DNA of 64,000 bases from assembly GCA_029972135.1 (NCBI GenBank), contig CP124755.1, positions 1,178,001 to 1,242,000 of the forward strand, written 5' to 3'. Position 1 is the first letter of the stretch. Each line of letters starts with the position of its first letter. Below are positions 17,401 to 24,801 of the stretch, piece by piece. Below the pieces are notes generated by a model. That model searched no databases. It saw only the letters and a list, made by a program, of their open reading frames with translations, and was not told the DNA's origin. The position numbers were made by a program, and so were the translations under genes. This DNA comes from Candidatus Thiocaldithrix dubininis (GTDB taxonomy: Bacteria > Pseudomonadota > Gammaproteobacteria > Thiotrichales > Thiotrichaceae).

Positions 17401-18277
17401 CAGCAACACCTGCGCCTTTTAAAGCATCAAGGGCATCATCTTTTTTATCTTCTAATTTGTCCAATAAAGCTTCAGCTTTGTCTGACAAGTTATCTAACAA
17501 ACCGGCTTCTTCTACGTCCGGAACAGGTTGATCTAATAAACCACTGTCCAGAGAATCTGCTTGCCAAACAACATCATCGCCTAAATCATCACAGGGAATG
17601 ACACGGTGTGGATCAACTTCATAGCCATTAAATACATAAGCGGTAGGTTTTGGTGCAGTTTCAACTGCATTTTTCCAAGAGCTTACTTCTAAGTGTTTGT
17701 CTAAGGGGTCAACATGCACGCTGGGTGAGGCTGTGCTATCACGCGGCGCATGAATATTGGTTTTAACCCCCATATCCGCTAAGCCAACGGTTTTAACAGG
17801 TGCAGTTGCCAATGTGTCTAAGCTAACCGTATTGGGGTTATCCGTAGGCGCAACTTCATCTATGTTTGGATGAATATTGGTTTTAACGCCTAAGTGATGT
17901 AGATCAACAGTTTTGACCGGAGCTAAACCTAATGCATCGCGTAACGCATGCTCATCGGTTGCTGCATTAAGATTAACAATCGGTGTATGCGGGTCAACTT
18001 CAGAGACAGCAAAATTAGAGGGGTGAGCAGCTCTAGCGGGTGGTGTTATAGGCGTAGTGGTATTTTTTAGATCAACTGTATGTTCGACAGTAGGAATTTT
18101 AGGTTCTTTCGGTGGTACAGCGTAAATATCATCTTCCGGTTGGGTACGCTTGCAACAAATTCCCATGGAGCGCAACACTCGACAAAGCAAAGTGCCAGCC
18201 CCAAAGGCAAGTAGTAGCAGAATAATAATTTCTGCACTAGCTATACCCAATGTATATGCAGAGTTAGTAGTCTCCAT
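14498..18277 (-). CDS. Giant membrane-anchored Ala/Asp/Lys repeat protein with C-terminal HhH-like domain
   Basis: A 1259-residue protein of unknown function. Residues ~10-33 form one membrane segment (AEIIILLLLAFGAGTLLC) followed by RVLRSMGICCKR. By the positive-inside rule the rest would be cytoplasmic. Next come two copies of APVKTV..L..GVKTNIH (about 118-180) and two copies of a VDPH..IP...WQ.DSLDSGLLD motif, with a third, looser copy near residue 1030. Residues ~290-1005 are amphipathic-helix/LEA-like or apolipoprotein-like 11-mer repeats (KAAEVADVVEAKA type), including three almost identical long blocks. The C-terminal ~85 residues (LYGIDITLEALLHSRGI to the end) match the HhH-type domain of the 193-residue neighbour, but the GIG hairpin is degenerate. 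Last gene of the operon. Confidence 0.75.
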   Translation of the reverse strand: METTNSAYTLGIASAEIIILLLLAFGAGTLLCRVLRSMGICCKRTQPEDDIYAVPPKEPKIPTVEHTVDLKNTTTPITPPARAAHPSNFAVSEVDPHTPIVNLNAATDEHALRDALGLAPVKTVDLHHLGVKTNIHPNIDEVAPTDNPNTVSLDTLATAPVKTVGLADMGVKTNIHAPRDSTASPSVHVDPLDKHLEVSSWKNAVETAPKPTAYVFNGYEVDPHRVIPCDDLGDDVVWQADSLDSGLLDQPVPDVEEAGLLDNLSDKAEALLDKLEDKKDDALDALKGAGVAVVTAVSGWRLFNWDNVDPHQAIPSGNYDDINWQEDSLDSGLLDGDVPTTKVVVDDSESCLDKLVDKAQDTYQDLKDKAANLVDDAKDLAAKASDTAQDKTQALADSVQEGAQDAKEAVKAAGAAVATQTANAVNAVEDKAAEVAEVAHDKALEIRADTELALIDAEANVENAVEAAKDKAAEVADVVEAKAAEVTDAVEAKADAVADAAKDQAAEVKADAQNLLDTTKTKVDVIAVEGQGFFAGLVAEAKDGWDALKDKAADLSDDAKAALASAADKAEDLTDTAKAKAADAADAVADKTAELTEAAQDKAAEVADVVEAKADAVADAAKDQAAEVKADAQNLLDATETKVDVIAVEGQGFFAGLVAEAKDGWDALKDKAADLSDDAKAALASAADKAEDLTDTAKAKAADAADAVADKTAELTEAAQDKAAEVKADTQNLVADVKADASDAAEVVHDKALEIRADTELALIDAEANVENAVEAAKDKAAEVTDAVEAKAAEVADAVEAKADAVADPAKDQAAEVKADAQNLLDTTETKVDVIAVEGQGFFAGLVAEAKDGWDALKDKAADLSDDAKAALASAADKAEDLTDTAKAKAADTADAVADKTAELTEAAQDKAAEVKAEATAQAVAAEVQAETLTAEAAAKVDDVAKAVEEKAAELKTDAEVAVAEVKAAAESASADNATPPSLGITSAAPSVGLATGAMVAGLNPHGYIPTSHLPDVQWQKDVLDADPHRPITEEQEQDFLSNWFNKAKETVEHLSEKLPEPAQGWVHKVVDKADSLSEKAIPTANEYLDKAKGTAEALGDKAIPAASDLLGKAHAKVGEFSQKAPADSATHDWLHAAQGWLQKARDALDHLGDQADVEVNRLKASEEEDGDDFKKLYGIDITLEALLHSRGIVTYQQLADSSADDLKEMLTEQGEPMCWIDPTSWPIQARLAANKDWSHLAGYQHNLKEAARRAQQES
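15541..16800. repeat. Three long near-identical intragenic repeats
   Basis: Within the giant gene, blocks encoding EGQGFFAGLVAEAKDGWDAL and the following ~60 residues occur three times. The shared marker GTCTTTCAAC is at 15701, 16268 and 16628, i.e. offsets of 567 and exactly 360 bp. Stretches of tens of bases are identical between copies, so the array is likely to change length by recombination and is a possible assembly collapse point. Confidence 0.85.
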
Positions 18278-18324
18278 GACGTATTCCTCTATTCCTAATA
18301 AATAATTGTTGGATATTTAATAGA

Positions 18325-18354
18325 AAAGCCGGAGGCGCAACGCGTTCCGGCTTT
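18325..18354 (-). terminator. Intra-operon hairpin (attenuator candidate)
   Basis: A 9-bp inverted repeat, AAAGCCGGA / TCCGGCTTT, with a 12-nt loop lies between the 193-residue gene and the giant repeat gene. Only a short U-run follows on the minus strand, so partial termination that lowers expression of the last gene is plausible. Confidence 0.5.
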
Positions 18355-18362
18355 AAATGATG

Positions 18363-18944
18363 TTAGGCGTCTCGACCACCTAAGAGTAGATCTTGGTACT
18401 GTTTTAATTGTACAAAATCCCCCTTTGCGGCCAGCTCAGCTTGATACGGCCAGCTTTTAGGATCATGTAATTTAAATTGACTGCCCGCCGCATCTAGCAG
18501 AGGTTTAATCGCTTCAGGTGTCATGGCGGCTAATTGAGCATATGTATAAATACCAGCGGTATTTAAGATTTTTTCAATTTTCGCACCAATGCCTTCAATG
18601 CGTTTTAAGTCGTCCTTGTTTGTGGGAATCGTAGCAACCCCAATACTGTCCATATGAATGGGGGGAGTAACAGGCGCTGCAACCGTTGGTTTGATATTCC
18701 GTTCAGGGGTAACAGGTGTGGAACTCCGTAATAAACTATTAATGTCTGCCGTGTACCCCCCCGTTTGCGGGAAGGTACGTTCATTAAAGGTTTTATCATT
18801 TGCTACTAGAGCAGGAGTGCTACAGCAAACCCCCATACGGCGTAGGGCTTGACATAGGAGAGTACCTAAGGCAAAAGCAGCTAACAGCATCAAAATGATC
18901 TCTAAACTAGCCGTGCCAAATGTATAGGTTGCTGAATGCTCCAT
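18363..18944 (-). CDS. Membrane-anchored helix-hairpin-helix (DUF4332-like) protein
   Basis: A 193-residue protein. One N-terminal membrane segment (LEIILMLLAAFALGTLLC) is followed by QALRRMGVCCS, nearly identical in pattern to the anchor of the 1259-residue neighbour, so the two are paralogues at both ends. A Pro/Thr-rich linker (about 50-105) leads to the helix-hairpin-helix domain (LKRIEGIGAKIEKILNTAGI, then YAQLAAM, then HDPKSWPYQAELAAKGDF), of a kind often annotated as DUF4332 or an L21-like HhH and usually thought to bind nucleic acid. The positive residues after the anchor predict a cytoplasmic C-terminus. It starts 3 bp after the stop of the 42-residue gene, with GAGGA as ribosome-binding site. 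Confidence 0.8.
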   Translation of the reverse strand: MEHSATYTFGTASLEIILMLLAAFALGTLLCQALRRMGVCCSTPALVANDKTFNERTFPQTGGYTADINSLLRSSTPVTPERNIKPTVAAPVTPPIHMDSIGVATIPTNKDDLKRIEGIGAKIEKILNTAGIYTYAQLAAMTPEAIKPLLDAAGSQFKLHDPKSWPYQAELAAKGDFVQLKQYQDLLLGGRDA

Positions 18945-18947
18945 GGG

Positions 18948-19076
18948 TTAATCCTCTTGTTTATTTTGGAAATAACAGAATAAGAACCCTAATAGAAACG
19001 CTACACCCAGAATCACAAACACTTCAAAACCGGCGTTTGTCATGTCAGGAAGACGCGTAGTAATGTCATGAAACAT
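18948..19076 (-). CDS. 42-residue single-pass membrane peptide
   Basis: A very short gene, ATG at 19076 with a strong AGGAGG 8 bp upstream, and the stop 3 bp before the next start. The product begins MFHDITTRLPDM, has one hydrophobic segment (FEVFVILGVAFLLGFLFCYF, residues 17-36) and ends in QNKQED. It sits between the OmpA-like gene and the anchored HhH gene with tight spacing, which argues for a real translated subunit. I do not recognise a family. It is similar in shape to small subunits that stabilise membrane complexes. Confidence 0.75.
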   Translation of the reverse strand: MFHDITTRLPDMTNAGFEVFVILGVAFLLGFLFCYFQNKQED

Positions 19077-19095
19077 ACGAAATACCTCCTAAATA

Positions 19096-20247
19096 TTATT
19101 TTACAGGGGTCATGAGTACACGACGGTTGTCTTTACGACCTTGTTCAGTATCGTTACTGGCAATAGGGTCAGTGTCACCTTTAGAATCGGTTTTAATACG
19201 ATCACTAGGTGCACCTTTGCTGACTAAGATTTTTTTCAAGGCATCCGCACGTTCTTGACCTAAGCGTTGGTTATTCGCAGGTTTACCTACATTATCGGTG
19301 TGACCCACAATCGTAACGGTCGCGTTAGGATTATTTTTCAGGAATTGCACGACTTCTTTAAAGTAAGCATCCGCATTAGCCGCCAATTTAGGTTTTGCTG
19401 AGCCGGTTGGGAAATGCAAGGTCGCAGGACCAATATCAGTGCCCGGCGTTGGTGCAGCTTCATCCATCGTAATGGTGTCGGCTTCTGCTTTGGCTTTCGC
19501 AGCAGCAGCTTCCGCATCCGCTTTGGCTTTAGCGGCTTCTTCAGCAGCTTGCGCAGCGGCCTCTGCATCGGCTTTAGCTTTCGCAGCATCCGCTTCAGCT
19601 TGTGCCTTAGCAGCATCCGCTTCTGCTGTAGCTTTGGTGGCTTCTTCATCTGCTTTGGCTTTTGCCGCAGCGGCATCCGCGTCAGCTTTCGCTTTAGCAT
19701 CTGCATCCGCTTGTACTGTCGTGGTTTCAGTCGTAGTGGTGGTACTTGTCGTTGTCGTAGTGGTTAATGTAGAACCATCGGCAGCTTTTTCTAAATAGTC
19801 TGGAATCTGATTTGCATTGGTATCTGCGGCATCGTCAACCTTACCATCGCCGTTTGGATCTGGATTTTCTTTGCTAGTTGAAACGCCATCACCATCATCA
19901 TCATCATCTAATGGATCAATTTTGCCATCAGCATCAGTATCCGCTGGCGATTGTTTAGCTTCAATGCCATCGGCAACACCATCATTATCGGTATCAGCTT
20001 TGGTTGGGTCTAAACCTAATTCACGTTCTTGGCTATCTGGAATGCCGTCACCATCACTGTCTGTGGTTGTATCAGGTGTGGCAGAAGCGACGGTTTGCGT
20101 AGAGGCTGTATTTGTTGTAACGGCGGCAGCAGTTTGGTGAGCGGTTTCAGCGCCACAAAACCCTTTTATTTTACAAGTGTACCACCACCAGCTACCTACA
20201 CCCCAAATACCTGCAAGCAGCAGCACAACTAAAGATTTTGGTTTCAT
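19096..20247 (-). CDS. OmpA-family protein with thrombospondin type 3 repeats
   Basis: A 383-residue envelope protein. An N-terminal hydrophobic segment (SLVVLLLAGIWGVGSWWWY) precedes CKIKGFC and is either an uncleaved anchor or an unusual signal peptide. Calcium-binding thrombospondin type 3-like repeats (SDGDGIPDSQERELG, DTDNDGVADGIEA, DDDDDGDGV) cover about 62-150. A Thr-rich linker and a ~85-residue Ala/Lys/Asp/Glu coiled-coil segment follow. The OmpA C-terminal peptidoglycan-binding domain ends it (FPTGSAKPKL, VGHTDNVG, NQRLGQERADALK, NRRV, residues ~275-383). The Lys-containing N-terminus predicts a periplasmic body. It is the first gene of the operon. The beta-barrel of classical OmpA is absent. 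Confidence 0.85.
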   Translation of the reverse strand: MKPKSLVVLLLAGIWGVGSWWWYTCKIKGFCGAETAHQTAAAVTTNTASTQTVASATPDTTTDSDGDGIPDSQERELGLDPTKADTDNDGVADGIEAKQSPADTDADGKIDPLDDDDDGDGVSTSKENPDPNGDGKVDDAADTNANQIPDYLEKAADGSTLTTTTTTSTTTTTETTTVQADADAKAKADADAAAAKAKADEEATKATAEADAAKAQAEADAAKAKADAEAAAQAAEEAAKAKADAEAAAAKAKAEADTITMDEAAPTPGTDIGPATLHFPTGSAKPKLAANADAYFKEVVQFLKNNPNATVTIVGHTDNVGKPANNQRLGQERADALKKILVSKGAPSDRIKTDSKGDTDPIASNDTEQGRKDNRRVLMTPVK

Positions 20248-20303
20248 GTAAGGAAAGCTCCTTCGTTCAGGTAAGTGTAATTAGAATTACAAGGACATAT
20301 GTT

Positions 20304-20339
20304 TTTATAGTATGTACCCTGTGGAATTACAACCACAGG
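20304..20339 (-). promoter_or_regulatory. Promoter with overlapping inverted-repeat operator for the OmpA-like operon
   Basis: On the minus strand TTGTAA (20327-20332) and TATAAA (20304-20309) are separated by exactly 17 bp, a good sigma-70 promoter. The -35 box lies inside a perfect inverted repeat, CCTGTGG, 8-nt spacer, CCACAGG (20318-20339). A dimeric repressor bound there would block polymerase; this role is inference. Confidence 0.6.
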
Positions 20340-20465
20340 CAGGATACTTCCAACATATTAATTAAAATAAATGTTACCTTAATCTATTGTATAGAGGCGG
20401 GAGCGTAAACGGTAGCAGATAAGGTAATAGGAATGATGGAAAAGTCGAAAATAGGTCAAATTATT

Positions 20466-20888
20466 TTAACATTGTTCCCAAGGCAAGCCATGAAAACGCC
20501 AGCCGCCTAATGTGCCGCGATGGTGATTTTCGTCGCGTTCGCCTTCAAATCCTTCATCTATATGCAAAACTTTTTCAAAACCTGCGCCAATTAAGGCAAG
20601 GCCCGCTTCATGGGAACGTTTACCACTGCGGCAAATTAATAAAATAGAAGCCTCGCGTTTTACATCAATATTTTTAAATTTTGCTTCGGCTAATTGAATA
20701 ATTTGCGGAATAAAATCGGGGTTTTGTTGCCAATCGGGTTCATCAATCCACGCTATATGAACAGCGCCCACCGGATGACCTACAAATAGGTATTCCATTG
20801 AAGAGCGAATATCTACCAGAATACTGTTAGGGGTATCCTGTAAATAACGATAAGCTGCATTAGGATGCAAATCAATCAGGGTTGCCAT
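20466..20888 (-). CDS. Rhodanese-like sulfurtransferase
   Basis: A 140-residue single rhodanese domain. The active-site loop is CRSGKRS (Cys near residue 101), preceded by the conserved LVDIRSSMEYLFVGHPVGAVHI and followed by a C-terminal GGWRFHGLPW motif. Such proteins carry a persulfide on the cysteine and pass sulfur to acceptors; the partner is unknown. It overlaps the end of the upstream SdhE-like gene by 17 bp, so it is likely the last gene of the sdh operon. Confidence 0.88.
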   Translation of the reverse strand: MATLIDLHPNAAYRYLQDTPNSILVDIRSSMEYLFVGHPVGAVHIAWIDEPDWQQNPDFIPQIIQLAEAKFKNIDVKREASILLICRSGKRSHEAGLALIGAGFEKVLHIDEGFEGERDENHHRGTLGGWRFHGLPWEQC

Positions 20889-21162
20889 GTGCTTGCTCTT
20901 CCGCTACTCGATTATAATGGGTACGAATTTTCTCAATAATGGCACAAATACCTGCATCTGTTGATTGGCGATTTCCAATTAACCAATCCAGAATATCTTG
21001 ATCCTTAGCATTTAATACGCGCTCAAATGCGAATTGTTCTGCCATTGATAAAGAATAATAGCAATCTTTTAAAAAGCTACCTAACGGTTTATCCAAGACT
21101 TGTAAAGTACGGCGGCACGCCCAACGCAGGCGCACCATCCGTTCTTCTGGGAGATTACTCAT
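20872..21162 (-). CDS. SdhE-like paralogue lacking the RGxxE motif
   Basis: A 96-residue small helical protein whose spacing of conserved residues (RLRWACRRTLQVLDKPLGSFL, then LDWLIG) matches the SdhE/YgfY family. The position of the flavinylation motif RGxxE reads RTLQV, so the glycine and glutamate needed for promoting covalent FAD attachment are missing. It overlaps the canonical sdhE by 8 bp and the rhodanese by 17 bp, so it is translated from the same message. It may be a regulator, a partner for another flavoprotein, or a decaying duplicate. The intact frame argues against decay. Confidence 0.7.
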   Translation of the reverse strand: MSNLPEERMVRLRWACRRTLQVLDKPLGSFLKDCYYSLSMAEQFAFERVLNAKDQDILDWLIGNRQSTDAGICAIIEKIRTHYNRVAEEQAHGNPD

Positions 21163-21397
21163 GCGCCAAACGTAGCTTATTAATTAAGCTATGATAACGT
21201 TCAGGGATCGGTGTCATGCCTAATATCCAATCAAACAACACAGGATCTTGCGTTTCTAGCAATTCATCCAAACATTGTTTTTCTTCATCATCGGCTTGTG
21301 AATAGTAATGTGCCAAATAATGGGTAAACACCACATCCAATTCTTTTAAACCACGACGACAGCGCATTTTGACGCGGGAGTATTCTCTAGTGTCCAT
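21155..21397 (-). CDS. sdhE: FAD assembly factor SdhE
   Basis: An 80-residue protein that promotes covalent flavinylation of SdhA. The motif RGLKE (RGxxE, residues 15-19) is present, and LDELLETQDPVLFDWILG matches the family's second conserved stretch. The gene follows sdhB at 13 bp, as expected. It is immediately followed by a divergent paralogue without the motif. Confidence 0.9.
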   Translation of the reverse strand: MDTREYSRVKMRCRRGLKELDVVFTHYLAHYYSQADDEEKQCLDELLETQDPVLFDWILGMTPIPERYHSLINKLRLAHE

Positions 21398-21410
21398 CTT
21401 TGCTCGCTTA

Positions 21411-22190
21411 TTAACGACGCTCGATCATTTTCTTTTTGAGCTCTGCAATGGCTTTTGCAGGGTTCAAACCTTTCGGACAAGTGTTGGTACAGTTCATAAT
21501 CGTATGGCAGCGATACAGGCGGAATGGATCTTCTAAGTTATCCAAACGGTCGCCAGTGGCTTCATCACGGCTGTCAATGACCCAACGATAAGCTTGTAAT
21601 AAGATTGCAGGACCTAAATAACGGTCGCTGTTCCACCAGTAGCTTGGGCAAGAAGTCGAGCAACTTGCACACAAAATACATTCATATAAACCGTCCAATT
21701 TTTTACGATCTTCCGGTGATTGTAAGCGCTCACGATCCGGTGGTGCAGGCGTTTGCGTCTGCATCCAAGGCTTAATCGACGCATATTGCGCATAGAAATG
21801 CGTTAGATCTGGAATTAGATCTTTTACCACTTCCATATGCGGCAAGGGGCTAATCGTAATGTCACCTTTGAACGCATCAATCGCTTTGATACAGGCTAAG
21901 GTATTCGTGCCGCCGATGTTCATAGAACACGAACCACAAATGCCTTCACGACAAGAGCGACGGAAGGTTAAGGTTGGGTCGACTTCATTTTTAATTTTTA
22001 ACAAGGCGTCCAAAATCATAGGACCGCATTGGTCTAAATCAATTTTGAAGGTATCCCAACGTGGGTTTTCGCCACTGTCTGGATCATAACGGTAGATTCG
22101 GAAATTTCTAACACGAGTTGCACCAGCGGGAGCATCCCATGTTTTGCCTTCTCTAATTACTGAGTTGGCGGGCAATTTAAATTCAGCCAC
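21411..22190 (-). CDS. sdhB: Succinate dehydrogenase iron-sulfur subunit
   Basis: A 259-residue subunit carrying the electron path from FAD to quinone. [2Fe-2S] ligands are in CREGICGSC plus the later LACI, [4Fe-4S] ligands in [12 protein letters not shown], and the third cluster in [14 protein letters not shown]. Its length is slightly above E. coli SdhB (238). It follows sdhA at 12 bp in the operon sdhCDAB. Confidence 0.97.
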   Translation of the reverse strand: MAEFKLPANSVIREGKTWDAPAGATRVRNFRIYRYDPDSGENPRWDTFKIDLDQCGPMILDALLKIKNEVDPTLTFRRSCREGICGSCSMNIGGTNTLACIKAIDAFKGDITISPLPHMEVVKDLIPDLTHFYAQYASIKPWMQTQTPAPPDRERLQSPEDRKKLDGLYECILCASCSTSCPSYWWNSDRYLGPAILLQAYRWVIDSRDEATGDRLDNLEDPFRLYRCHTIMNCTNTCPKGLNPAKAIAELKKKMIERR

Positions 22191-22202
22191 GGCATTCTCC
22201 CC

Positions 22203-23990
22203 TTAGTAAACCCGTTTTTTAGGTGCAATGTATTCCACTTCATCCGTTAAGGTGTAAGTGTGCACCGGACGATAATCAATGGATACTTTACCGTTTTCAT
22301 CAACCCAAGCGATGGAGTGTTTCATCCATTGTTCATCATTACGATCTGGGTAGTCTTCACGTGCATGCGCACCACGGCTTTCTTCACGATTCAATGCGCA
22401 GTAAATTGAAGTTTGCGCACAATCTAATAAGTTGGCTAACTCGAAGGTTTCAATTAGATCAGAGTTCCAAATCAGGCTGCGATCTTGTACGGAAACATCT
22501 TGGAAGCTTTTATAGATTTCATCCATTTTTTGCGTACCTTCGCGCAGAGAATCGCCTGTACGGAATACGGCGGCGTGTTTCTGCATGGTACGTTGCATAT
22601 TATCGCGGATTTTCGCGGTTGACGTGCTACCGTTCGCATTGCGGATGCGATCAAAGCGATCTAACGCTTTTTTCAAGCCAGTCACTGGAATTTCAGGTTG
22701 AGTTGCACCCGCAACTAAGGTTTCCGCACAACGATTAGCGGCTGCACGTCCAAAGACCACGATATCTAACAAGGAGTTAGAGCCTAAACGGTTAGCGCCG
22801 TGTACTGATACGCACGCACATTCGCCAATCGCCATTAAGCCTTGTACGACGGTATCTGGATTGCCATTCCAAGACGTGACCACTTCACCATGATAGTTGG
22901 TAGGAATACCACCCATGTTGTAGTGAACGGTTGGTAATACTGGAATCGGTTCTTTGGTTACATCCACGCCCGCAAAGATTTTTGCGCTTTCTGCAATACC
23001 CGGCAGACGTTCATGAATTACGTCAGCACCCAAGTGTTCTAAGTGAATATGGATATGGTCAGCGTCTTTACCTACCCCACGACCTTCATTGATTTCGATG
23101 GTCATAGAACGGCTTACCACGTCGCGTGAAGCTAAGTCTTTGGCATTTGGTGCATAACGTTCCATGAAACGCTCGCCCAGTGAGTTGGTTAAATAACCGC
23201 CTTCACCCCGTACGCCTTCGGTAATCAAACAGCCTGAACCGTAAATGCCAGTAGGATGGAATTGGGTGAATTCCATATCTTGTAACGGTAAGCCCGCACG
23301 CGCCACCATACCGTTACCGTCGCCGGTACAAGTATGGGCAGAGGTAGCCGAGAAGTAAGCACGCCCGTAACCACCGGTTGCTAAGACTACTTTTTGTGCA
23401 CGGAACACGCGTAAGATACCGTTAGCTAAGTCCCACGCTAATACGCCACGGCAAACCCCTTCGTCATCCATGATTAAATCAGTGGCGAAGTGTTCAATGA
23501 AGAATACCGCGTTATGCCGTAACGATTGTTGGTACAGCGTGTGTAAAATAGCGTGTCCGGTACGGTCAGCCGCCGCACAAGTACGTTGCGCAATACCTTC
23601 ACCGTAGTTAGTGGTCATACCACCAAAAGGACGCTGATAAATACGACCGTCTTCCGTACGTGAGAAGGGCACGCCTTGATGTTCTAATTCGATAACTGCT
23701 GGAATGGCTTCACGACACATATATTCAATTGCGTCTTGGTCGCCTAACCAGTCAGACCCTTTCACAGTGTCATACATGTGCCACTGCCATTTATCAGGCC
23801 CCATGTTACCTAGCGCGGCAGACATACCACCTTGTGCCGCTACCGTATGACTACGAGTAGGGAATACTTTGGTAATACAAGCAGTGGATAAACCTTGAAC
23901 TGCCATACCAAAAGTTGCTCGCAAACCTGCGCCACCCGCACCCACAACCACTACATCATAGGTGTGATGTTCAATTTTATAATCAGACAT
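22203..23990 (-). CDS. sdhA: Succinate dehydrogenase flavoprotein subunit
   Basis: A 595-residue subunit that oxidises succinate to fumarate. The Rossmann motif [12 protein letters not shown] is at the N-terminus. The covalent-FAD histidine is in [10 protein letters not shown] near residue 47, and substrate and catalytic residues are in HPTGIYGSG and in [16 protein letters not shown] further on. The length matches the E. coli enzyme (588). SdhE encoded in the same operon would load the FAD. Confidence 0.98.
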   Translation of the reverse strand: MSDYKIEHHTYDVVVVGAGGAGLRATFGMAVQGLSTACITKVFPTRSHTVAAQGGMSAALGNMGPDKWQWHMYDTVKGSDWLGDQDAIEYMCREAIPAVIELEHQGVPFSRTEDGRIYQRPFGGMTTNYGEGIAQRTCAAADRTGHAILHTLYQQSLRHNAVFFIEHFATDLIMDDEGVCRGVLAWDLANGILRVFRAQKVVLATGGYGRAYFSATSAHTCTGDGNGMVARAGLPLQDMEFTQFHPTGIYGSGCLITEGVRGEGGYLTNSLGERFMERYAPNAKDLASRDVVSRSMTIEINEGRGVGKDADHIHIHLEHLGADVIHERLPGIAESAKIFAGVDVTKEPIPVLPTVHYNMGGIPTNYHGEVVTSWNGNPDTVVQGLMAIGECACVSVHGANRLGSNSLLDIVVFGRAAANRCAETLVAGATQPEIPVTGLKKALDRFDRIRNANGSTSTAKIRDNMQRTMQKHAAVFRTGDSLREGTQKMDEIYKSFQDVSVQDRSLIWNSDLIETFELANLLDCAQTSIYCALNREESRGAHAREDYPDRNDEQWMKHSIAWVDENGKVSIDYRPVHTYTLTDEVEYIAPKKRVY

Positions 23991-24009
23991 TGTGACTTTT
24001 GCCTCTCTC

Positions 24010-24390
24010 TCAACCTACAAATGCAATGCGTAAAATGCTTAAAATACTGCTTACACCTAATGCGAATAAACCCAATTTCATCGCAATCATGGCCGCGAAT
24101 TTAACGCCTTCATGATGTAAATAGTCTTCGATAATCACTTGTAAGCCTTGAGCCGCGTGTAAAAACGTGGTGAAGGCTGTTAGGGTCAACATGGTGGTCG
24201 TATACGGGTCAGAGATCCATGCTTGAATGGCTTGATAGTCGTCGCCTGAGTGTTTCGCTACGGCAAACGCAAACCATAAGGATAAAGGAACTAAAGCAAC
24301 GGCTGTCAGTTTCTGCATCCACCAGTGATGCACACCATCATTGGTTGGGCCAAGGCCACTAGCCCGTTTAAAAGGGGTTAACAAACTCAT
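24010..24390 (-). CDS. sdhD: Succinate dehydrogenase membrane anchor subunit D
   Basis: A 126-residue protein with three membrane helices that anchors SdhAB, with a heme b ligand histidine in [14 protein letters not shown]. The N-terminal [25 protein letters not shown] is typical of the alpha/gamma type. It follows sdhC at 18 bp. A second, orphan sdhD-like gene lies at 42689-43063. Confidence 0.95.
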   Translation of the reverse strand: MSLLTPFKRASGLGPTNDGVHHWWMQKLTAVALVPLSLWFAFAVAKHSGDDYQAIQAWISDPYTTTMLTLTAFTTFLHAAQGLQVIIEDYLHHEGVKFAAMIAMKLGLFALGVSSILSILRIAFVG

Positions 24391-24408
24391 GTGTATTCCT
24401 TTATGAAA

Positions 24409-24786
24409 TTAGGCAATGAGCCAAATGAGAATGGTCAAAATAAATGACGCTGCTACCGTAATTTTGCCGGTCAAATAAACAGTCGGTAAATCAAAGCCAT
24501 AACCAGCATCCCAAACTAAGTGCCGAATACCATTAGCTAAGTGGTAGAACAACGCCCATGTCCAACCAAATAATGCGACTTTCCCGATAAATGAGCCTAA
24601 TATCGCTTTAGCCTGTGCATAAGCCTCAGGACCTGCGGCAATTGCCCCCAACCAATACACCAATACTAAAGTGCCAACGACCAGTACGCCACCCGTAATC
24701 CGGTGTAAAATGGAAAGTGCGGAAGTGATTTGCGGCTTATATATCTGCAAATGCGGAGATATAGGTCGTTTGCGTGCATTCTTCAT
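24409..24786 (-). CDS. sdhC: Succinate dehydrogenase cytochrome b556 subunit
   Basis: A 125-residue three-helix membrane protein. The signature RPISPHLQIYKPQ and SILHRITGG, with Ser and Arg positioned for quinone contact, is at the N-terminus. The heme histidine is in YHLANGIRHL near residue 83. It is the first sdh structural gene, 15 bp downstream of the GntR regulator gene, which therefore seems to head the operon. Confidence 0.95.
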   Translation of the reverse strand: MKNARKRPISPHLQIYKPQITSALSILHRITGGVLVVGTLVLVYWLGAIAAGPEAYAQAKAILGSFIGKVALFGWTWALFYHLANGIRHLVWDAGYGFDLPTVYLTGKITVAASFILTILIWLIA

Positions 24787-24801
24787 AAAGGTTCCTGTTT
24801 A

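Noticed and set aside
14498..18277. Phage tail-fibre or tape-measure interpretation of the giant repeat protein
   Set aside because: No other phage genes nearby; an N-terminal membrane anchor and a paralogue in the same operon argue for a cellular envelope-linked protein.
19414..20140. Plus-strand Ala/Ser-rich frames opposite the OmpA-like gene
   Set aside because: Antisense to coiled-coil and thrombospondin type 3 repeat codons; no start signals and composition typical of a shadow frame.
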